From CAZTHL01 sp964613585 (lineage in GTDB: Bacteria; Pseudomonadota; Alphaproteobacteria; DSM-16000; Inquilinaceae): 64,000 nt of DNA. The notes beneath the pieces were generated by a model, which saw nothing but the letters and a program-made list of their open reading frames with translations, was not told the DNA's origin and ran no database searches. The stretch lies in NCBI GenBank assembly GCA_964613585.1, contig CAZTHL010000009.1:9964-73963 (forward strand). Reading direction: 5' to 3'. Positions within the stretch are counted from its first letter, which is position 1, and every line of letters starts with the position of its first letter. Made by a program: the position numbers and the translations under genes. Below are positions 13,521 to 26,286 of this stretch, in pieces.

Positions 13521-14440
13521 GACGCGCGCTCCACCAGCCAGAGGCACAGGGCCTTGAAGTCGAGGCCGCGATAGGCGGCCTGCTCGGGCACGAGGGACAG
13601 GGGCGTCATGCCCGGCTGGGTGTTGACCTCGAGCACGAACAGGCCGTCGATGCCGCCGCGGCCGTCGTCCCAGCGAAAGTCGACGCGGCTGACCCCGGCG
13701 CAGCCGAGCTCCCGGTGGGCGCGGGTCGCCATGTCGAGGCAGGCCGTGGTGACCGGCTCCGGCACCGCCGCCGGGATGTCGTGAACGGCGCGGCCGGCGG
13801 TGTACTTGGCGCCGTAGTCGTAGAAGCCCTTGAGCGCCCGGATCTCGGTGACCGCCAACGCCCGGGCCTCGGCCGCGGCGCCCATCACGGTGACGGTGAG
13901 CTCGCGCCCGGGGATGAAGCTCTCGGCCAGGACCTGCTCGCCGTAGGGCCAGTCGGCCGCGGTCAGGCCCGGGCCGGCGGCGCCGTCCGGGACGATGCGC
14001 ACGCCGACGCTCGAGCCCTCGGCGACCGGCTTCAGCACATAGGGGGGCGGGAGCGGGTGGCCCCGCAGCGCTTCCTCCTTCGACAGCGCCCGGCCCGGCG
14101 GCACCGGCAGCCCGGCCGCGTGCAGCACCTGCCGGGTCAGGCGCTTGTCCATGGCAACCGCCGAGGCGGTGACGCCGCTGTGGGTATAGGGCAGGCCGAG
14201 CATCTCTAGCACGCCCTGGACCACCCCGTCCTCGCCGCCTCGGCCGTGCAGGGCATTGAACACGGCGTCGGGCCGGGGCTCGAGGGCGGCGGCCAGCGCG
14301 GGCAGATCGCGGCGGACGTCGATCAGGGTCGTGTCGAGCCCCGCCTCCCGAAGCGCGGCGGCCACGGCCTTGCCCGAGACGAGGCTGACCTCGCGCTCGA
14401 CCGACCAGCCGCCGTGAAGCACCGCGATCCGTCTAGCCAT
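13508..14440 (-). CDS. ddl: D-alanine--D-alanine ligase
   Basis: A 310-aa ATP-grasp enzyme making the D-Ala-D-Ala dipeptide used by MurF. Seen motifs are the N-terminal [33 protein letters not shown], the ATP-binding [14 protein letters not shown], and the metal-binding C-terminal [20 protein letters not shown]. Length fits DdlB. It overlaps murB by 8 bp at its start and ftsQ by 13 bp at its end, within the dcw operon. Confidence 0.97.
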   Translation of the reverse strand: MARRIAVLHGGWSVEREVSLVSGKAVAAALREAGLDTTLIDVRRDLPALAAALEPRPDAVFNALHGRGGEDGVVQGVLEMLGLPYTHSGVTASAVAMDKRLTRQVLHAAGLPVPPGRALSKEEALRGHPLPPPYVLKPVAEGSSVGVRIVPDGAAGPGLTAADWPYGEQVLAESFIPGRELTVTVMGAAAEARALAVTEIRALKGFYDYGAKYTAGRAVHDIPAAVPEPVTTACLDMATRAHRELGCAGVSRVDFRWDDGRGGIDGLFVLEVNTQPGMTPLSLVPEQAAYRGLDFKALCLWLVERASCWG

Positions 14441-15391
14441 GCCGCGTCTCCGCGAACTCCGGCGCGGCCGTCGCCGAAACGCCGACCCGGCGGATCTCCC
14501 AGCGCAGCTCGATGCCGAAGCGCTCGTGCACGCGACGCCGCAGCTCCTCGCCGAGCGCCTCGAGATCGGCCGCGGTCGCGTCCCCGCTGTTGATGAGGAA
14601 GTTCGTGTGCTTCTCGGAGACCCGGGCGCCGCCGAGGCTGAGCCCGCGGCCGCCGACCGCGTCGATCAGCTGCCAGGCCTTGTGGCCGTCGGGATTGGCG
14701 AAGGTCGAGCCTCCGGTGCGCGCCCGCACCGGCTGCGTCGCGCCGCGCGCGGCGGCGATCTCGGCCATGCGCGCGGCGATGGCGGCGGCCTCGCCGGCCT
14801 TGCCGCGGAGCCGGGCACCGGTGAAGATCCAGTCACCGGGCACGCCGCAATGCCGGTAGCCGAGATCCATCGCCGCCGGCGCCAGCCGGCGCCGCCGGCC
14901 GTCGCGGTCGATCGTCTCGGCCTCCAGCAGGCAGTCCTTGATCTCGCCGCCATAGGCGCCCGCGTTCATGCGCAGCGCGCCACCCATGGTGCCGGGGATG
15001 CCGCTCAGGAACTCCAGGCCGGCGAGGCCGGCCTCGGCGGCGGCGCGCGCCACGGTGAGGTCGAGCGTGGCGGCGCCGGCGCTCACCGTCTCGCCTTCGA
15101 TCGCCACGTCGGCGAACCCCCGGCCGAGCCGGATGACCACCCCTGGAACGCCGCCGTCGCGAACCAGCAGGTTGGAGGCGACGCCGATGACCAGGATCGG
15201 CACGTCCCGTGGGCACCCCTCCAGGAACGCGGCAAGGTCCTCGGCATCGGCCGGGCGGAACAGCACCTCGGCCGGTCCGCCGACGCGGAACCAGGTCAGA
15301 TGCGCAAGGGGTGCGTTCGCCGACAGGCGGCCGCGGACCTTCGGCAGCCGCTCGAGCAGCGACGCGCCGGCCGGCTCTGCGTGCATCCCGT

Positions 15392-15395
<4 letters not shown>
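14433..15395 (-). CDS. murB: UDP-N-acetylenolpyruvoylglucosamine reductase MurB
   Basis: A 320-aa FAD enzyme reducing the enolpyruvyl group to give UDP-MurNAc. FAD-binding and catalytic regions are visible: [56 protein letters not shown], and [20 protein letters not shown]. The start ATG overlaps the murC stop (ATGA). The alphaproteobacterial placement murC-murB-ddl is kept. Confidence 0.97.
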
Positions 15396-16830
<1,435 letters not shown>

Positions 16831-16834
<4 letters not shown>

Positions 16835-17973
16835 TCCGCGGCCTCCCGCTGATCGAGCCCGTTGCCGGGATCGTGGCGCGTGACCAAGCCGAGCACGGCC
16901 TCTGCCAGGCGGTCGGCGGCGTCGGCCGGGCCGAAACGTCGGGCGGCCTCGGCGGCCGCCGCCAGGCGGGCGGTGTCGCCGAGCAGGGCCTCCAGACTGC
17001 GCGCCAGCCCGTCCGGGCTGAAGCCGTCGTTCTGCGGCATCAGCCAGCCGGCGCCGGCTTCCGCGAAGGCCTCGGCATTGGCGGTCTGGTGATCGTCCGT
17101 GGCGAACGGATAGGGCACCAGGATCGCCGGCCGGCCGGCGGCCGCCAGCTCGGCCACGGTGGAGGCGCCGGCTCGGCACACCACGAGGTGCGCCCGGGCG
17201 AGGCGCGCCGGGACGTCGCGGAAGAAGCTGTCGAGGGTGCTGGCGACACCGCTGCGCTGGAACGCCTTGCGCGCCTCGGCGAGGTCCTCCGGCCGGCATT
17301 GCTGGCTCACCTGCAGCCGGGCCTTGAGCGGGTCGGGCAGGCGCGCCATGGCCGCGGGCACGACCTCGCTCAGCACATGGGCCCCCTGGCTGCCGCCGAG
17401 CACGAGGACCTGGATGGGCCCGTCCGGCGCCTCGGGCGGGCGATAGCCCTGGCCACGCAGGCCGGCGATGGGGCCGCGCACCGGATTGCCCGTCAGCACC
17501 GTCTTCCGCTCGTCGCCCGGACGCAGGCCGCGGACATTGGGGAAGGAGGTGGCGACCACCCGGGCGTGGCGTGACAGCCAGCGGTTGGCGCGGCCGAGAT
17601 GCGCGTTCTGCTCGTGAATGAGGATCGGCAGGCCAAGACGCCGGGCGGCCAGCAGGGTCGGGACCGAGGGATAGCCGCCGAAGCCGACCACGGCGCCGCA
17701 GCCGAGGCCGCGCAGCAGGCCCCGCGCCTCGCCGTAGCCGAGCAGCAGGTCGCCGACGGCGCGCAGCGCGCTCAGCGCGCCGCCGCCGAGCCGGGGCGCC
17801 CGGATGCGGTGGACGGCCACCTCCGGCAGGTCCCGGCCGAAGGCCTGACCGCGGCGGTCGGTCACCAGATGCACCCGTCGGCCGCGGGCGAGGAGCGCGC
17901 GGGCCAGCGCCTCGGCCGGAAACATGTGGCCGCCGGTGCCGCCGGCCGCGAGCACGATGGCATCGCCGCTCAT
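16831..17973 (-). CDS. murG: Lipid II synthase MurG (GlcNAc transferase)
   Basis: A 380-aa GT28 glycosyltransferase that adds GlcNAc to lipid I on the inner face of the membrane. The acceptor-site loop [17 protein letters not shown] lies at the N-terminus and the UDP-GlcNAc domain contains [15 protein letters not shown] and [20 protein letters not shown]. The start [11 protein letters not shown] overlaps the ftsW stop by 4 bp. It sits between ftsW and murC as in other dcw clusters. Confidence 0.97.
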
Positions 17974-19094
17974 CGAAAGCCTCCCGGGCTCGGCCGCCGC
18001 CGGGTGAGGGCGAGGGCCATGCCCATGCCGTAGGCCAGGGCCAGCAGCGAGGAGCCGCCATAGCTGACGAAGGGCAGGGTCATCCCCTTCGTGGGGATCA
18101 GGTGCAGGGTCGAGCCCATGTTGATCAGGGCCTGCAGGCCGAACTGCATGAACAGGCCGGCGGCCGCGAGGACCACGAACAGGTTGCCGTCCTCGAGCAG
18201 CCGGGCGAGGCCGCGCAGGACGACGAAGGCGAACAGGGCCACCACGAGCAGGCACCAAAGCGCGCCCAGCTCCTCGCCGGCGACCGCGAAGACGAAGTCG
18301 GCATGAGCGTCGGGCAGGGTCAGCTTGACCGTGCCGTCGCCGGGGCCGGTGCCCCACAGGCCGCCGTTGCGGAACGCCTCGAGCGAGCGGCCGATCTGAT
18401 AGCTGTCGCCGCTCGAGGGGTCGAGGAACCGGTCGATCCGGCTCGCCACATGGTCGAACAGGAAGTACGAGCCGATCAGGATGCCGACGGCGAGGCCGGC
18501 GACGGCCACGACCAGCGGCATCGGCAGGCCGGCCAGGAAGAACTGCGCGCCCCATGTCGCCGTCAGCACGAGGGCCATGCCGAGGTCCGGCTGCAGCAGC
18601 AGAAGGCCGACGGTGGCGGCGAACAGCAGGGTGGAGAGCGTGTAGCCGGGGAAGCGGTCGTCGCGCTGACGCTGGGCGAACAGCCAGGCGGCGACCACAG
18701 CGAAGGCCGGCTTGGCGAACTCCGAGGGCTGCAGGGAGAAGCCACCCAGATGCAGCCAGCGGGTGGCCCCCTTGATCTCGGCGCCGATCAGCACGGTGGC
18801 GGCAATGCCGACGAGCGCGGCGCCCAGGACGGCAAGCGACAGCCGGCGTGTGCCGGAGGGCGAGAGCAGGGAGCATGCCAGCAGAACCATCACCGCCGGC
18901 ACGAGCAGCGTCACCTGGCGCCGCACGAAATGGTACTCCTCGAGCCCCAGGCGCTCGGCGACCGGCGGGCTGGCGGCGACGCTCATCAGCGCGCCGAAGG
19001 CGATCAGCAGGCCGATGGCGAAAAGCAGCCAGTGGTCGACGGTCCACCACCAGCGGCCGAGGATGGATCGGTCGGTGCGGGGCACGGCGATCAT
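17970..19094 (-). CDS. ftsW: Septal peptidoglycan polymerase FtsW (SEDS family)
   Basis: A 374-aa SEDS glycosyltransferase that polymerises lipid II at the septum with FtsI. About ten hydrophobic segments are visible, starting [19 protein letters not shown]. Typical signatures are [19 protein letters not shown] in the middle and [20 protein letters not shown] near the end. Start [10 protein letters not shown] overlaps murD by 4 bp. Confidence 0.97.
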   Translation of the reverse strand: MIAVPRTDRSILGRWWWTVDHWLLFAIGLLIAFGALMSVAASPPVAERLGLEEYHFVRRQVTLLVPAVMVLLACSLLSPSGTRRLSLAVLGAALVGIAATVLIGAEIKGATRWLHLGGFSLQPSEFAKPAFAVVAAWLFAQRQRDDRFPGYTLSTLLFAATVGLLLLQPDLGMALVLTATWGAQFFLAGLPMPLVVAVAGLAVGILIGSYFLFDHVASRIDRFLDPSSGDSYQIGRSLEAFRNGGLWGTGPGDGTVKLTLPDAHADFVFAVAGEELGALWCLLVVALFAFVVLRGLARLLEDGNLFVVLAAAGLFMQFGLQALINMGSTLHLIPTKGMTLPFVSYGGSSLLALAYGMGMALALTRRRPSPGGFR

Positions 19095-20503
19095 AGCGAT
19101 GTCCCCGCGGGTGCGGCCATCAGGGCCCGAACCGTCTCGATGAAGGCGTCGCCGCGCGCCTCGAAGCTTGTGAACTGATCGAAGGAGGCGCAGGCGGGCG
19201 ACAGCAGCACCACGGCCCCGGTCGCGCCGTCGGCCCGGGCCCGCGCGGCGGCAGCGCGCACCGCGCGGTCCAGGTCGCCGCACCGCTCAACCGGCACCCG
19301 GCCGTCGAGGAAGCCGGCCAGCAACTCCGTGGCCTCGCCGATCAGGAAGGCGCAGGCGATCCGGTCGAGCCACGGCGCGAGCGCCTCCAGCCCGCCCTTC
19401 TTGGCCCGCCCGCCGGCGATCCAGTAGATCCTTTGGTAGGTGGCCAGCGCCCGGGCGGCGGCGTCCGGGTTGGTGGCCTTGCTGTCGTTGACGAAGCGGA
19501 TCCCGTCACGCTCGGCGACCGGCTGCTGCCGGTGCGCAAGCCCGGGGAAGTCGCGCATGGCCCCGGCAATGACCGCCGCGTCGAGGCCGGCCAGGCGGGC
19601 CACGGCGTAGGCCGCCGCCGCGTTCTGCGCGTTGTGGTCCCCCGGGAGCGCGGCGCAGCCGGCCAGCTCGAGAATGGGGCGCGCGGCGCCGTCCAGGTCA
19701 TCGATCAGCCGGCCGTCGAGGACGGCGACCCCGCCGCTCGCCGGCCGGCCGACGGCGACGGGCACCAGACGCCGATCGCCTCGAGCCCGAAGGTGCTCGA
19801 GCACGCGGCGCGACCAGTCGTCGTCGATGCCGACGACCGCGCTCGCCCCGGCCGGCTGCCGATCGAACAGGCGCCGCTTCGCCGCGACATAGGCGGCCAT
19901 GTCGGCATAGCGATCGAGATGGTCGGGCGTGATGTTCAGAAACACGCCGATCCGCCAGCCGATCGTGCTGACCGTCTCGAGCTGGAACGAGCTGACCTCG
20001 AGCACGTACCAGCCCTCGGGACCGAGCGGCGCCAGATCGAGCGCCGGCGTCCCGAGATTGCCGCCGACCTCGGCCGTGACGCCGCCTTCCCGGAGCAGGT
20101 GGCCGACCAGGGCGGTCGTGGTGGACTTCCCGTTCGTGCCCGTGATGCCGATGTAGCCGGCCTCCGGCTGGCTGAGGCCCAGCAGGTCGAGGTCACCGCG
20201 GATCGGGCAGCCGGCCTCGAGCGCGCGGATCACGGCCGGGTGCGGCGCGGGGAATGTGCGTGGCACGCCTGGGCTCAGCACCAGCATGGCGACGTCATCG
20301 AACGCCACGCCGGACGGGTCGACGACCGGAACGCCCTCGGCCGCCGCCCGCGCCCGCTGCGCCGGGCTGTCGTCCCAGGCCAGCACCTCGGCCTGTGCGG
20401 CGAGCAGGGCCCGGGCGGCCGACATGCCGGTCCTGCCCAGGCCCAGGACGGCGAGGCGCTTGCTCTTGAGGAAGCCGAGGTCGATGCGCGGCGTGCCGGT
20501 CAT
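19091..20503 (-). CDS. murD: UDP-N-acetylmuramoylalanine--D-glutamate ligase MurD
   Basis: A 470-aa Mur ligase adding D-Glu. The N-terminal domain has LAVLGLGRTGMSAARALL, the ATP loop is ITGTNGKSTTTALVGHLL, the central domain includes NITPDHLDRYADMAAYVAAK, and the end has NDSKATNPDAAARAL and SPACASFDQFTSFEARGDAF. It begins 2 bp after the mraY stop and overlaps ftsW. Confidence 0.97.
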   Translation of the reverse strand: MTGTPRIDLGFLKSKRLAVLGLGRTGMSAARALLAAQAEVLAWDDSPAQRARAAAEGVPVVDPSGVAFDDVAMLVLSPGVPRTFPAPHPAVIRALEAGCPIRGDLDLLGLSQPEAGYIGITGTNGKSTTTALVGHLLREGGVTAEVGGNLGTPALDLAPLGPEGWYVLEVSSFQLETVSTIGWRIGVFLNITPDHLDRYADMAAYVAAKRRLFDRQPAGASAVVGIDDDWSRRVLEHLRARGDRRLVPVAVGRPASGGVAVLDGRLIDDLDGAARPILELAGCAALPGDHNAQNAAAAYAVARLAGLDAAVIAGAMRDFPGLAHRQQPVAERDGIRFVNDSKATNPDAAARALATYQRIYWIAGGRAKKGGLEALAPWLDRIACAFLIGEATELLAGFLDGRVPVERCGDLDRAVRAAAARARADGATGAVVLLSPACASFDQFTSFEARGDAFIETVRALMAAPAGTSL

Positions 20504-20505
20504 GC

Positions 20506-21591
20506 CTACCTCAGCTTGAGCGTGGACAGGCCGACCAGCGCCAGAACGACGGCGATGATCCAGAAGCGGATGACGACCGTCGGCTCCGCCCAGCCCATCT
20601 TCTCGAAATGATGGTGCAGCGGGGCCATGCGGAAGACCCGGCGCCCGGTCAGGCGGAAGGACACCACCTGCACGATCACCGACACCGCCTCGAGGACGAA
20701 CAGGCCGCCGACGATGGCCAGCACCAGCTCGTGCTTGGTGACCACGCTGACCGCGCCCAGCGCCCCGCCCATCGAGAGGGAGCCGGTATCGCCCATGAAG
20801 ACCGAGGCTGGCGGGGCGTTGAACCAGAGGAAGCCGAGCCCGGCGCCGATCAGTGCGCCCAGGAAGACGGACAGCTCGCCGGCGCCGCTGACGAAATGGA
20901 TCTGCAGGTAGTCGGCGAAGATGGCGTTGCCGGCGACATAGGCGATGAAGCCGAAGGTCCCGGCGGCGATCATCACCGGGACGATGGCGAGGCCGTCGAG
21001 ACCGTCGGTCAGATTGACCGCGTTCGAGGCTCCGACGATGACCAGCACCGCGAAGGGCACGAAGAACAGGCCGAGCGGCACCAGAACGTCCTTGAAGAAC
21101 GGGATGGCAAGACCGGTGTCGATAGGCCCGGGTGTGATGGCCATGAACCAGACCGCGGCGGCTCCGGCGATGGCCATTTGGCACAGCAGCTTGGCGCGCG
21201 CGGACAGGCCCTTCGTGTTCCGCTTCGTCAGCTTCAGATAGTCGTCGCCGAAGCCGACCAGCCCGAAGCCACCGGTCACCAGCAGGACGATCCAGACATA
21301 GCCGTTGGTCAGATCGGCCCACAGCAGGGTGGAGACGGTGATCCCGATCAGGATCATGAGCCCGCCCATGGTGGGCGTGCCCTTCTTGGCGAAATGCGTC
21401 TCGGGGCCATCGACGCGGATCGGCTGCCCGCTGCCCTGCATTCTCTTGAGCCAGTCGATCAGCCGCGGGCCGATGACGAAGGCGATCACCAGGGCGGTCA
21501 GCAGCGCCCCTCCGGTGCGGAAGGTGATGTAGCGAAACAGGTTGAAGGCGATGAACTCGTCCGCCAGCGGGAACAGCAGGTGCAGCAGCAT
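20506..21591 (-). CDS. mraY: Phospho-MurNAc-pentapeptide transferase MraY
   Basis: A 361-aa polytopic transferase forming lipid I from UDP-MurNAc-pentapeptide and undecaprenyl phosphate. About ten membrane segments are seen. Conserved motifs are [34 protein letters not shown] with the catalytic DD pair, [14 protein letters not shown], and [12 protein letters not shown]. Starts 5 bp after murF. Confidence 0.98.
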   Translation of the reverse strand: MLLHLLFPLADEFIAFNLFRYITFRTGGALLTALVIAFVIGPRLIDWLKRMQGSGQPIRVDGPETHFAKKGTPTMGGLMILIGITVSTLLWADLTNGYVWIVLLVTGGFGLVGFGDDYLKLTKRNTKGLSARAKLLCQMAIAGAAAVWFMAITPGPIDTGLAIPFFKDVLVPLGLFFVPFAVLVIVGASNAVNLTDGLDGLAIVPVMIAAGTFGFIAYVAGNAIFADYLQIHFVSGAGELSVFLGALIGAGLGFLWFNAPPASVFMGDTGSLSMGGALGAVSVVTKHELVLAIVGGLFVLEAVSVIVQVVSFRLTGRRVFRMAPLHHHFEKMGWAEPTVVIRFWIIAVVLALVGLSTLKLR

Positions 21592-21596
21592 GCCGG

Positions 21597-23078
21597 CTAG
21601 CTTCCCCCGCGATGATGGCGGTTGTCGTTGGCCGGACGGCCGTCACGGCGGCCGTCGAGGGCGCGCAGCGCCTCGACCACCCGGTTCATCGCGCTGCCCA
21701 GGGAGCCCTTGACCATGACCGCGTCCCCGGGGCCGACCGCGGCGGCGACCAGGGGCGCCAAGGCCAGGCTGTCCTCGGCGAAGCCGCCGCGCTTGTCGGC
21801 GGGCAGAGCCGCGAGGAGCTCGGCCATCATCGGCCCGCAGGCGAAGACCAGGTCGACCTCGTTCAGCTCGATCGGCCGGGCCAGGCCGCGGTGCATCTCG
21901 GCCGCGTGCTCGCCCAGCTCGAGCATATCGCCGAGCACCGCGATGCGGCGACCGCGGTCGCCGAGATCGGCCATCCCGAGCACCTGCAGCGCCGCGGTGA
22001 CCGCGACCGGGCTGGCATTGTAGCTTTCGTCGATCAGCAGAAAGGATCCGGCCCCGGAAGCACCGTCCAGGCGCACCCTCTGGCGCGCGCCCCGGCCCTT
22101 GAGAAGGTCCACACCCGACAGCGTTCGCGCGGCCGCGGCGACGTCCTGGCCCACCGCCTTCACCGCGAGCAGGACGGCGAGGCTGTTGAGCACCCAATGC
22201 TCCCCGGGCGCTGACAGGACGTAGCGCACCGGCTCGCCAAGGATGGTCGCCTCGACGGCGCTGCTCGTGGCGTGCAGGTCGGCCTTGTCGATCCGGGCTT
22301 CGGCGTCCGAGTGGCGGCCGAAGCTCCAGATCCGGCCCAGACCCTGTGTCCGGGCGTGCGCCACCAGCCGCGGAAAGTGCGCATTGTCCCGCTTCAGGAT
22401 GGCGGTGCCGTCGGGCCCCATGCCGGCGAAGATCTCCGCCTTGGCGTCGGCGATCCCCTCGACGCTGTCGAAGTTCTCGATGTGGACGGCCTCGACGGTG
22501 GTGATGATGGCGACGTCCGGCTTGACCAGGCAGGACAGGGGCGCGATCTCGCCGCCGTGGTTCATGCCGAGCTCGAAGATGCCAAAGGCGGCGCGGACCG
22601 GCAGACGGGCCAGGCTGAGCGGCACGCCCCAGTGATTGTTGAAGCTGCCCGGGCTGGCATGGGTGTCGCCGAACCCGCCGAGGGCGAGGCCGAGCGCCTC
22701 CTTGGTGCCGGTCTTGCCGACCGAGCCGGTCACCCCCACCAGACGGGCTTCGGTGCGCAGCCTGGCGTAGCGACCGAGCGCCGCCAGACCCTCGAGCGTG
22801 TCGTCGACCGGCAGCAGATTGGCGCTCTCGGGGACATTCGGCGGCGCCCGGTGCACCAGCGCCGCGACCGCGCCCTTGCGGAAGGCGTCGGCGACGAACT
22901 CATGGCCGTCGAAGCGTGGGCCTGCGATGGCCACGAAGAGATCGCCCGGCCGTATGGTCCGGCTGTCGATCGAGACGCCATGCGCCGTCCAGGAGCCGGA
23001 CACGGAGCAGCCTGTCGCCGCCGCGGCGTCGACCGAGGTCCAAAGAGGCTCACCGCCGGACGTCCACTGGTCGCTCAT
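21597..23078 (-). CDS. murF: UDP-MurNAc-tripeptide--D-alanyl-D-alanine ligase MurF
   Basis: A 493-aa Mur ligase that adds the D-Ala-D-Ala made by the ddl product. Substrate-domain signature [21 protein letters not shown] loop [15 protein letters not shown], central [18 protein letters not shown] and C-terminal [17 protein letters not shown] are visible. Its start overlaps the murE stop by 4 bp. Confidence 0.97.
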   Translation of the reverse strand: MSDQWTSGGEPLWTSVDAAAATGCSVSGSWTAHGVSIDSRTIRPGDLFVAIAGPRFDGHEFVADAFRKGAVAALVHRAPPNVPESANLLPVDDTLEGLAALGRYARLRTEARLVGVTGSVGKTGTKEALGLALGGFGDTHASPGSFNNHWGVPLSLARLPVRAAFGIFELGMNHGGEIAPLSCLVKPDVAIITTVEAVHIENFDSVEGIADAKAEIFAGMGPDGTAILKRDNAHFPRLVAHARTQGLGRIWSFGRHSDAEARIDKADLHATSSAVEATILGEPVRYVLSAPGEHWVLNSLAVLLAVKAVGQDVAAAARTLSGVDLLKGRGARQRVRLDGASGAGSFLLIDESYNASPVAVTAALQVLGMADLGDRGRRIAVLGDMLELGEHAAEMHRGLARPIELNEVDLVFACGPMMAELLAALPADKRGGFAEDSLALAPLVAAAVGPGDAVMVKGSLGSAMNRVVEALRALDGRRDGRPANDNRHHRGGS

Positions 23079-24550
23079 CGCTCGCCACCCCCGGCACGCC
23101 CCTCCTGCCGGACCAGCAGGTCCCGGACGGTCTCGCGATCGTCGAAGGGCCTGACGGCATCGCCGATGATCTGTCCACGCTCATGGCCCTTGCCGGCCAC
23201 GAGCAGGGTGTCGCCCGGCGTGAGCTCGCCGATCGCCGCGGCGATGGCCTCGGCGCGGTCGCCGATCTCGCGGCCCCCGGGGCAGGCGACGAGCACGGCC
23301 GCCCGGATCGCCTCCGGAGCCTCGCTGCGCGGATTGTCGTCCGTCACGATGACCCGGTCGGCCAGCCGTGCGGCGATGGCGCCCATCTCGCCGCGCTTGC
23401 CCGGATCGCGGTCGCCGCCGCAGCCGAACACAAGGACGAGCCGACCGGCCGTGTGCGCTCGCAAGGCGGCAAGCGCGGCGGCGAGGGCGTCGGGGGTGTG
23501 GGCGTAATCCACGTAGATCGCCGCCCCGGCCGGATGCTCGCCGACCCGCTCCAGGCGACCGGGCACGCTCCGCAGGCAGGCCAGAGCGTCGATCGCGTCC
23601 GCCGGATCAACCTCGTCGGCGGCCAGCACGAGTCCGAGGGCGCACAGGGCATTGAGGGCCTGAAAGGCGCCCGTCAGGGGCAGGTCGACGGTACGGGACA
23701 GGCCGAGACCGGTCAGGCTCAGCCGCGTGCCGCCGGCACGCGGCTCCGCGTCGATGATCCGGAGGTCCGTCGCCGTCCGACCATAGGTGAGCACGCGGCG
23801 GCCGGCCCGCAGGGCCCGCTGCGACAGCGCGTCGGCCTCGGGCGCGTCGGCGTTCAGCACCGCGGTGCCGGCGGGAAGGAGCACCTCGTCGAACAGACGT
23901 GCCTTCGCCTCGAAATAAGCCGACATGCTGCCGTGGAAGTCGAGATGATCACGGCTGAGATTGGTGAAGCCGGCGGCCTGGACACGCACGCCGTCGAGCC
24001 TGTGCAGAGCCAGCCCGTGGGACGAGGCTTCCATGGCCAGACGGGTGATGCCGTGCCCCGCGATCTCGGAAAGGGTCTCGTGGAGCGGCACGGGATCGGG
24101 AGTGGTCAGCCGGCCCGGACGCTCGAGGCCGTCCATGCGCAGGCCCAAGGTGCCCAGGCTTGCCGCCCGGCGGCCGAGCGTGGACCAGATCTGCTCGGCG
24201 AACAGGGCTGTCGAGGTCTTGCCGTTGGTGCCGGTCACCGCCACGACGATCTCGGGCTGCCGGGCATGGAATGCGGCGACCAGAAGGGCGAAGCGGCGCC
24301 GCGGCCGCGGATCCGTCAGCAGCGGGATCGAGGCCGCCTCCGGCGGCAGGACGGTTCCCTCCGGGGCGAGGATCGCGGCCGCGCCCCGACGTGCCGCGTC
24401 GGCGATGAAGTCGCGTCCGTCGGTCCGGGTGCCCGGCAGCGCGGCGAAGAGGAAGCCGGGCGCAACCGCCCTCGAGTCGTCGGTCAGCCCGGTCAGGCCG
24501 AGCTGACGGATCTCGTCGACGTCCGATCGCGCCAGGCTGCTGGTCGTCAT
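23075..24550 (-). CDS. murE: UDP-MurNAc-tripeptide synthetase MurE (meso-diaminopimelate type)
   Basis: A 491-aa Mur ligase adding the third stem residue. Visible are DDSRAVAPGFLFAALPGTR, ATP loop VTGTNGKTSTALFAEQI and NLSRDHLDFHGSMSAYFEAK. The C-terminal DDNPRSEAPEAI contains the DNPR signature of enzymes specific for meso-diaminopimelate, so the wall is expected to be meso-DAP cross-linked. Overlaps ftsI and murF by 4 bp each. Confidence 0.97.
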   Translation of the reverse strand: MTTSSLARSDVDEIRQLGLTGLTDDSRAVAPGFLFAALPGTRTDGRDFIADAARRGAAAILAPEGTVLPPEAASIPLLTDPRPRRRFALLVAAFHARQPEIVVAVTGTNGKTSTALFAEQIWSTLGRRAASLGTLGLRMDGLERPGRLTTPDPVPLHETLSEIAGHGITRLAMEASSHGLALHRLDGVRVQAAGFTNLSRDHLDFHGSMSAYFEAKARLFDEVLLPAGTAVLNADAPEADALSQRALRAGRRVLTYGRTATDLRIIDAEPRAGGTRLSLTGLGLSRTVDLPLTGAFQALNALCALGLVLAADEVDPADAIDALACLRSVPGRLERVGEHPAGAAIYVDYAHTPDALAAALAALRAHTAGRLVLVFGCGGDRDPGKRGEMGAIAARLADRVIVTDDNPRSEAPEAIRAAVLVACPGGREIGDRAEAIAAAIGELTPGDTLLVAGKGHERGQIIGDAVRPFDDRETVRDLLVRQEGRAGGGER

Positions 24551-26286
24551 CGCGCCGCCACCGAAAGCAGGCCGGGATCGCGCGGAACGACCTCGAGATC
24601 GAGCGCCGCGCGGATCGCCGGGTCATTACCGTCCACGGCCGGGATGCCGAGCATTGGACCCATGCGCTCGATCACCCGACGCACGACCGGCGCCGCGACC
24701 CAGCCGCCGGTGGCAAAGCCGTGGGTTGCGTCCGTCCCCTTCGGCTCATCGAGCATGGCGAATACGACGAATTCGGGGCTGTGAATGGGAAAGGCGGCAA
24801 CGAACGAGGACAGCCTCGCGCTGCGGTCGTAGCGGCGGCCGGCGGCCTTCTCGGCCGTCCCGGTCTTGCCGCCGACCAGGTAGCCGTCGGCGTCGGCATG
24901 CCGGCCGGTGCCGTGCAGCACGGCCAAGCGCAGCAGGCGGCGCATCGAATCGGAGGTCTCGCCGAGCAGCACCCGATCGGCCGAGGCCGATCCGGCCACA
25001 TCCCGCTTCAGGATGGTCGGCGGCACCAGCATGCCGCCGTTTACCGTGGCGCCCACCGCGCTCGACAACTGCAGGGGCGTGACCGCCAAGCCATGGCCGA
25101 AGGCGATGGTCTTGGTGTTGATCTCCCGCCACGGCGACGGGACCATCGGTTGTCCCACCTCGGGCAGCTCCACCGGGGAGGGCGTGAGCAGGCCGAGCCG
25201 CCCAAGATAGGCCTGCTGGCCCGCGGTGCCGACCTCCTCGATCAGCCGGACCGAGCCGATGTTGGAGGAATGCATGAAGATCTCCGGAACCGTCAGCCAG
25301 CGGTTTTCCGGATGATGGTCGTTGATCACGAACCGGCCGACGCGGATCGGCTCTCGCGCGTCAAAGGCGTCGCTAAGGTCGGCGGCGCCACTGTCGAGCG
25401 CCATGGCCGTGCTCATGATCTTGAATGTCGAACCCATCTCGTAGACGCCGAGCGTGGCCCGGTTGAAGCGGCCCTGGGCCGCGCTTGCCATGGGCTCGTA
25501 GGGGTTGAACGACGGCAGCGACACGAGGGCAAGCAGCTCGCCGGTGCGGGCATGCAGGATCAGCCCAGCGCCGCCGATGGCCCGAAACTCCTCGATGGCG
25601 GCCGCCAGCTCGTCATGGAGGAGCTGCTGCAGGCGAACATCGAGCGACAGCGCCAGGGGCGAGCCGTGGCGCCGCAGCCGCTCATCGAAGCGCCGCTCAA
25701 TGCCGGCGATCCCGATGTTGTCCATGTCGGTGAAGCCCAGGACATGGGCGGTTAGCTCGCCGGCCGGATACAGGCGCCGCTGCTCGCTCTGGAAGGCAAG
25801 GCCGGGAATGCCCAGGCGATTGACCGCGTACTGCTCGCGGGGCGTGAGCCGACGCTTCAGCCAGACAAAGCGGCGCTCCGAGGAGAGATCCCGGATCAGC
25901 GCGTCCCGGTCGAGCCCGGGCAGTACCTCGAGGAGCCGGTCGGCGGCTCGCTCGGGCTCCGGCACCCGTGAGGGGTCGGCGTAGAGCGAGGCCACCGGCA
26001 GGCTGGCCGCGAGCAGCTCCCCGCGACGGTCGACGATGTCGGCGCGGGTCGTGACCGGGGTCGGTGGAGCGGCCGCGATCCTGCCCGGCTCGAGCCCATG
26101 GCCGAGCAGGGTCACATCGACCAGCCGGCAGCCGACCGCGACAAAGGCCATCACAAACATCAGCCCGGCCAGGGTCAGGCGCAGGCGGGTCAGCTCCAGG
26201 GCCTGCGCGGCCCGCCCGACCAGCCGCACGCCCCGGTCGGCCGTGTCATCCTCGGGATCGCTCATGTGGCCAACAGGTACGGTCAT
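24547..26286 (-). CDS. ftsI: Septal transpeptidase FtsI (penicillin-binding protein 3)
   Basis: A 579-aa class B penicillin-binding protein that cross-links septal peptidoglycan with FtsW. A single N-terminal membrane anchor lies at about residues 36-56, followed by the pedestal (RADIVDRRGELLAASLPVAS). Active-site motifs: STFK with Ser286 (EMGSTFKIM), SSN at 340-342, and KTGT in YLVGGKTGTAEK. The start ATG overlaps ftsL by 4 bp. A second ATG eight codons in is possible. Confidence 0.97.
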   Translation of the reverse strand: MTVPVGHMSDPEDDTADRGVRLVGRAAQALELTRLRLTLAGLMFVMAFVAVGCRLVDVTLLGHGLEPGRIAAAPPTPVTTRADIVDRRGELLAASLPVASLYADPSRVPEPERAADRLLEVLPGLDRDALIRDLSSERRFVWLKRRLTPREQYAVNRLGIPGLAFQSEQRRLYPAGELTAHVLGFTDMDNIGIAGIERRFDERLRRHGSPLALSLDVRLQQLLHDELAAAIEEFRAIGGAGLILHARTGELLALVSLPSFNPYEPMASAAQGRFNRATLGVYEMGSTFKIMSTAMALDSGAADLSDAFDAREPIRVGRFVINDHHPENRWLTVPEIFMHSSNIGSVRLIEEVGTAGQQAYLGRLGLLTPSPVELPEVGQPMVPSPWREINTKTIAFGHGLAVTPLQLSSAVGATVNGGMLVPPTILKRDVAGSASADRVLLGETSDSMRRLLRLAVLHGTGRHADADGYLVGGKTGTAEKAAGRRYDRSARLSSFVAAFPIHSPEFVVFAMLDEPKGTDATHGFATGGWVAAPVVRRVIERMGPMLGIPAVDGNDPAIRAALDLEVVPRDPGLLSVAAR